DNA of 13,604 bases from JAATFY01 sp049276515 (GTDB lineage Bacteria > Pseudomonadota > Alphaproteobacteria > UBA9219), in contig JBASWO010000080.1 in NCBI GenBank assembly GCA_049276515.1, positions 1 through 13,604 on the forward strand, read 5' to 3'. Numbering within the stretch: the first letter of the stretch is position 1; each line of letters opens with the position of its first letter. The notes under the pieces are model-generated. The model ran no database searches. It was given only the letters and a program-made list of their open reading frames with translations, and was not told the DNA's origin. Positions 13,102 through 13,604 of this stretch are shown piece after piece. Both the position numbers and the translations under genes were made by a program.

Positions 13102-13604
13102 GCCGCAAGTTCAGAAGCAATACGTTGAGCAGCATCTTGGGGGTTTTCAGCTCCCGTGATGGGGCGGCCGATAACCAGATAGGTGGCCCCCTTAGTAATC
13201 GCTTCTTGAGGCGTCATAACCCGTTTTTGATCCCCTGCTTCAGCCCAGCTGGGGCGAATGCCTGGCACCATTAAAATAAAGCTGGGCCCCAACTCTTTAC
13301 GGAGAACTTCAACTTCTTCAGGAGAACAAACAACGCCGTCTAAGCCATTGTCTTTTGCGAGTTTTGCCAAACGCAGCACCTGCTGTTTAGTGTCGTAATT
13401 TTGGCCTATGGCTTGAAGATCGCTCGCATCAAGACTGGTCAAAACAGTCACGCCCAATAGCTTGGGACGATGAGCACCACCTTTGGCAGCCGCCTCAGCC
13501 GCAGCCCGCATCATGGCAGGCCCTCCCGAAGTATGGATGGTTATATAGGCAGGCTTTAAGGGTAGGAGGGCCCTAAGGGCTCCCGCAACCGTATTGGGTA
13601 TATC
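13098..13604 (-). CDS. pyrF: Orotidine 5'-phosphate decarboxylase PyrF, C-terminal part (runs off right edge)
   Basis: PyrF decarboxylates OMP to UMP, the last step of pyrimidine biosynthesis. The reading frame stays open to the right edge and starts DIPNTVAGALRALL, the region just after the catalytic KFHD-type segment. Its Asp belongs to the conserved active-site group, while the catalytic lysine region lies outside the window. Then come ITIHTSGGPAMMRAA, LLGVTVLTSLD, DGVVCSPEEVE, the phosphate-binding VPGIRP, and YLVIGRPIT near the C-terminus. A total of 168 residues are present of a usual 230-240. The ATG at 13514 is internal and not the start. The stop overlaps the trpF ATG. Coupling of pyrF with trpF is frequent in alphaproteobacteria. 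Confidence 0.96.
   Translation of the reverse strand, partial: DIPNTVAGALRALLPLKPAYITIHTSGGPAMMRAAAEAAAKGGAHRPKLLGVTVLTSLDASDLQAIGQNYDTKQQVLRLAKLAKDNGLDGVVCSPEEVEVLRKELGPSFILMVPGIRPSWAEAGDQKRVMTPQEAITKGATYLVIGRPITGAENPQDAAQRIASELAA

Noticed and set aside
1..13604. A defence system, prophage, integron or biosynthetic cluster
   Set aside because: Nearly all genes are recognisable housekeeping genes and no integrase, nuclease-toxin pair, transposase or repeat array is visible.

Overview
The window reads as an ordinary chromosomal stretch of an alphaproteobacterium. Two gene orders support this. One is pyrF-trpF-trpB-trpA-accD-folC, and the other is olsB/plsC-miaB-ybeY-corC. Both are typical neighbourhoods of that class, although here each is modified. 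Secretory signal peptides and an MlaC lipid-trafficking protein fit a Gram-negative cell. I see no rRNA, tRNA, CRISPR array, insertion sequence or phage gene. No gene-free stretch exceeds 300 bases. Species cannot be named from the sequence alone, and base composition was not counted.

Layout, all on the minus strand unless noted. From the right edge: pyrF (5' part cut off) overlaps trpF by 4 bases (ATGA). A small plus-strand gene of unknown function (12022-12465) lies between trpF and trpB. trpB and trpA follow, joined by a TAATG overlap, and then a solute-binding-protein gene whose ribosome binding site overlaps the trpA stop. A plus-strand gene of unknown function (7896-8858) separates these from accD-folC, which overlap by 29 bases. 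At 5207-5473 (+) is a small secreted His/Lys-rich protein. It shares a terminator with the convergent folC and is divergent from mlaC. After the mlaC terminator comes a tight run: olsB-like GNAT acyltransferase, PlsC-family acyltransferase, miaB, ybeY and corC (cut off by the left edge).

Functionally, the right half covers late tryptophan synthesis (TrpF, TrpB, TrpA), one UMP step (PyrF), the carboxyltransferase beta subunit of acetyl-CoA carboxylase, and folate polyglutamylation. The left half joins membrane-lipid functions (MlaC, probable ornithine-lipid synthesis) to RNA maturation (MiaB for tRNA, YbeY for rRNA) and a CorC-type CBS protein.

I did not find a clear new defence or mobile system. 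The points most worth a second look are: two unknown opposite-strand genes that split the usual trp/acc order; an orphan periplasmic binding protein coupled to trpA; an eight-proline N-terminal extension on TrpA; the absence of phoH/ybeZ between miaB and ybeY; and a 22-base near-palindrome in front of the His/Lys-rich secreted protein.
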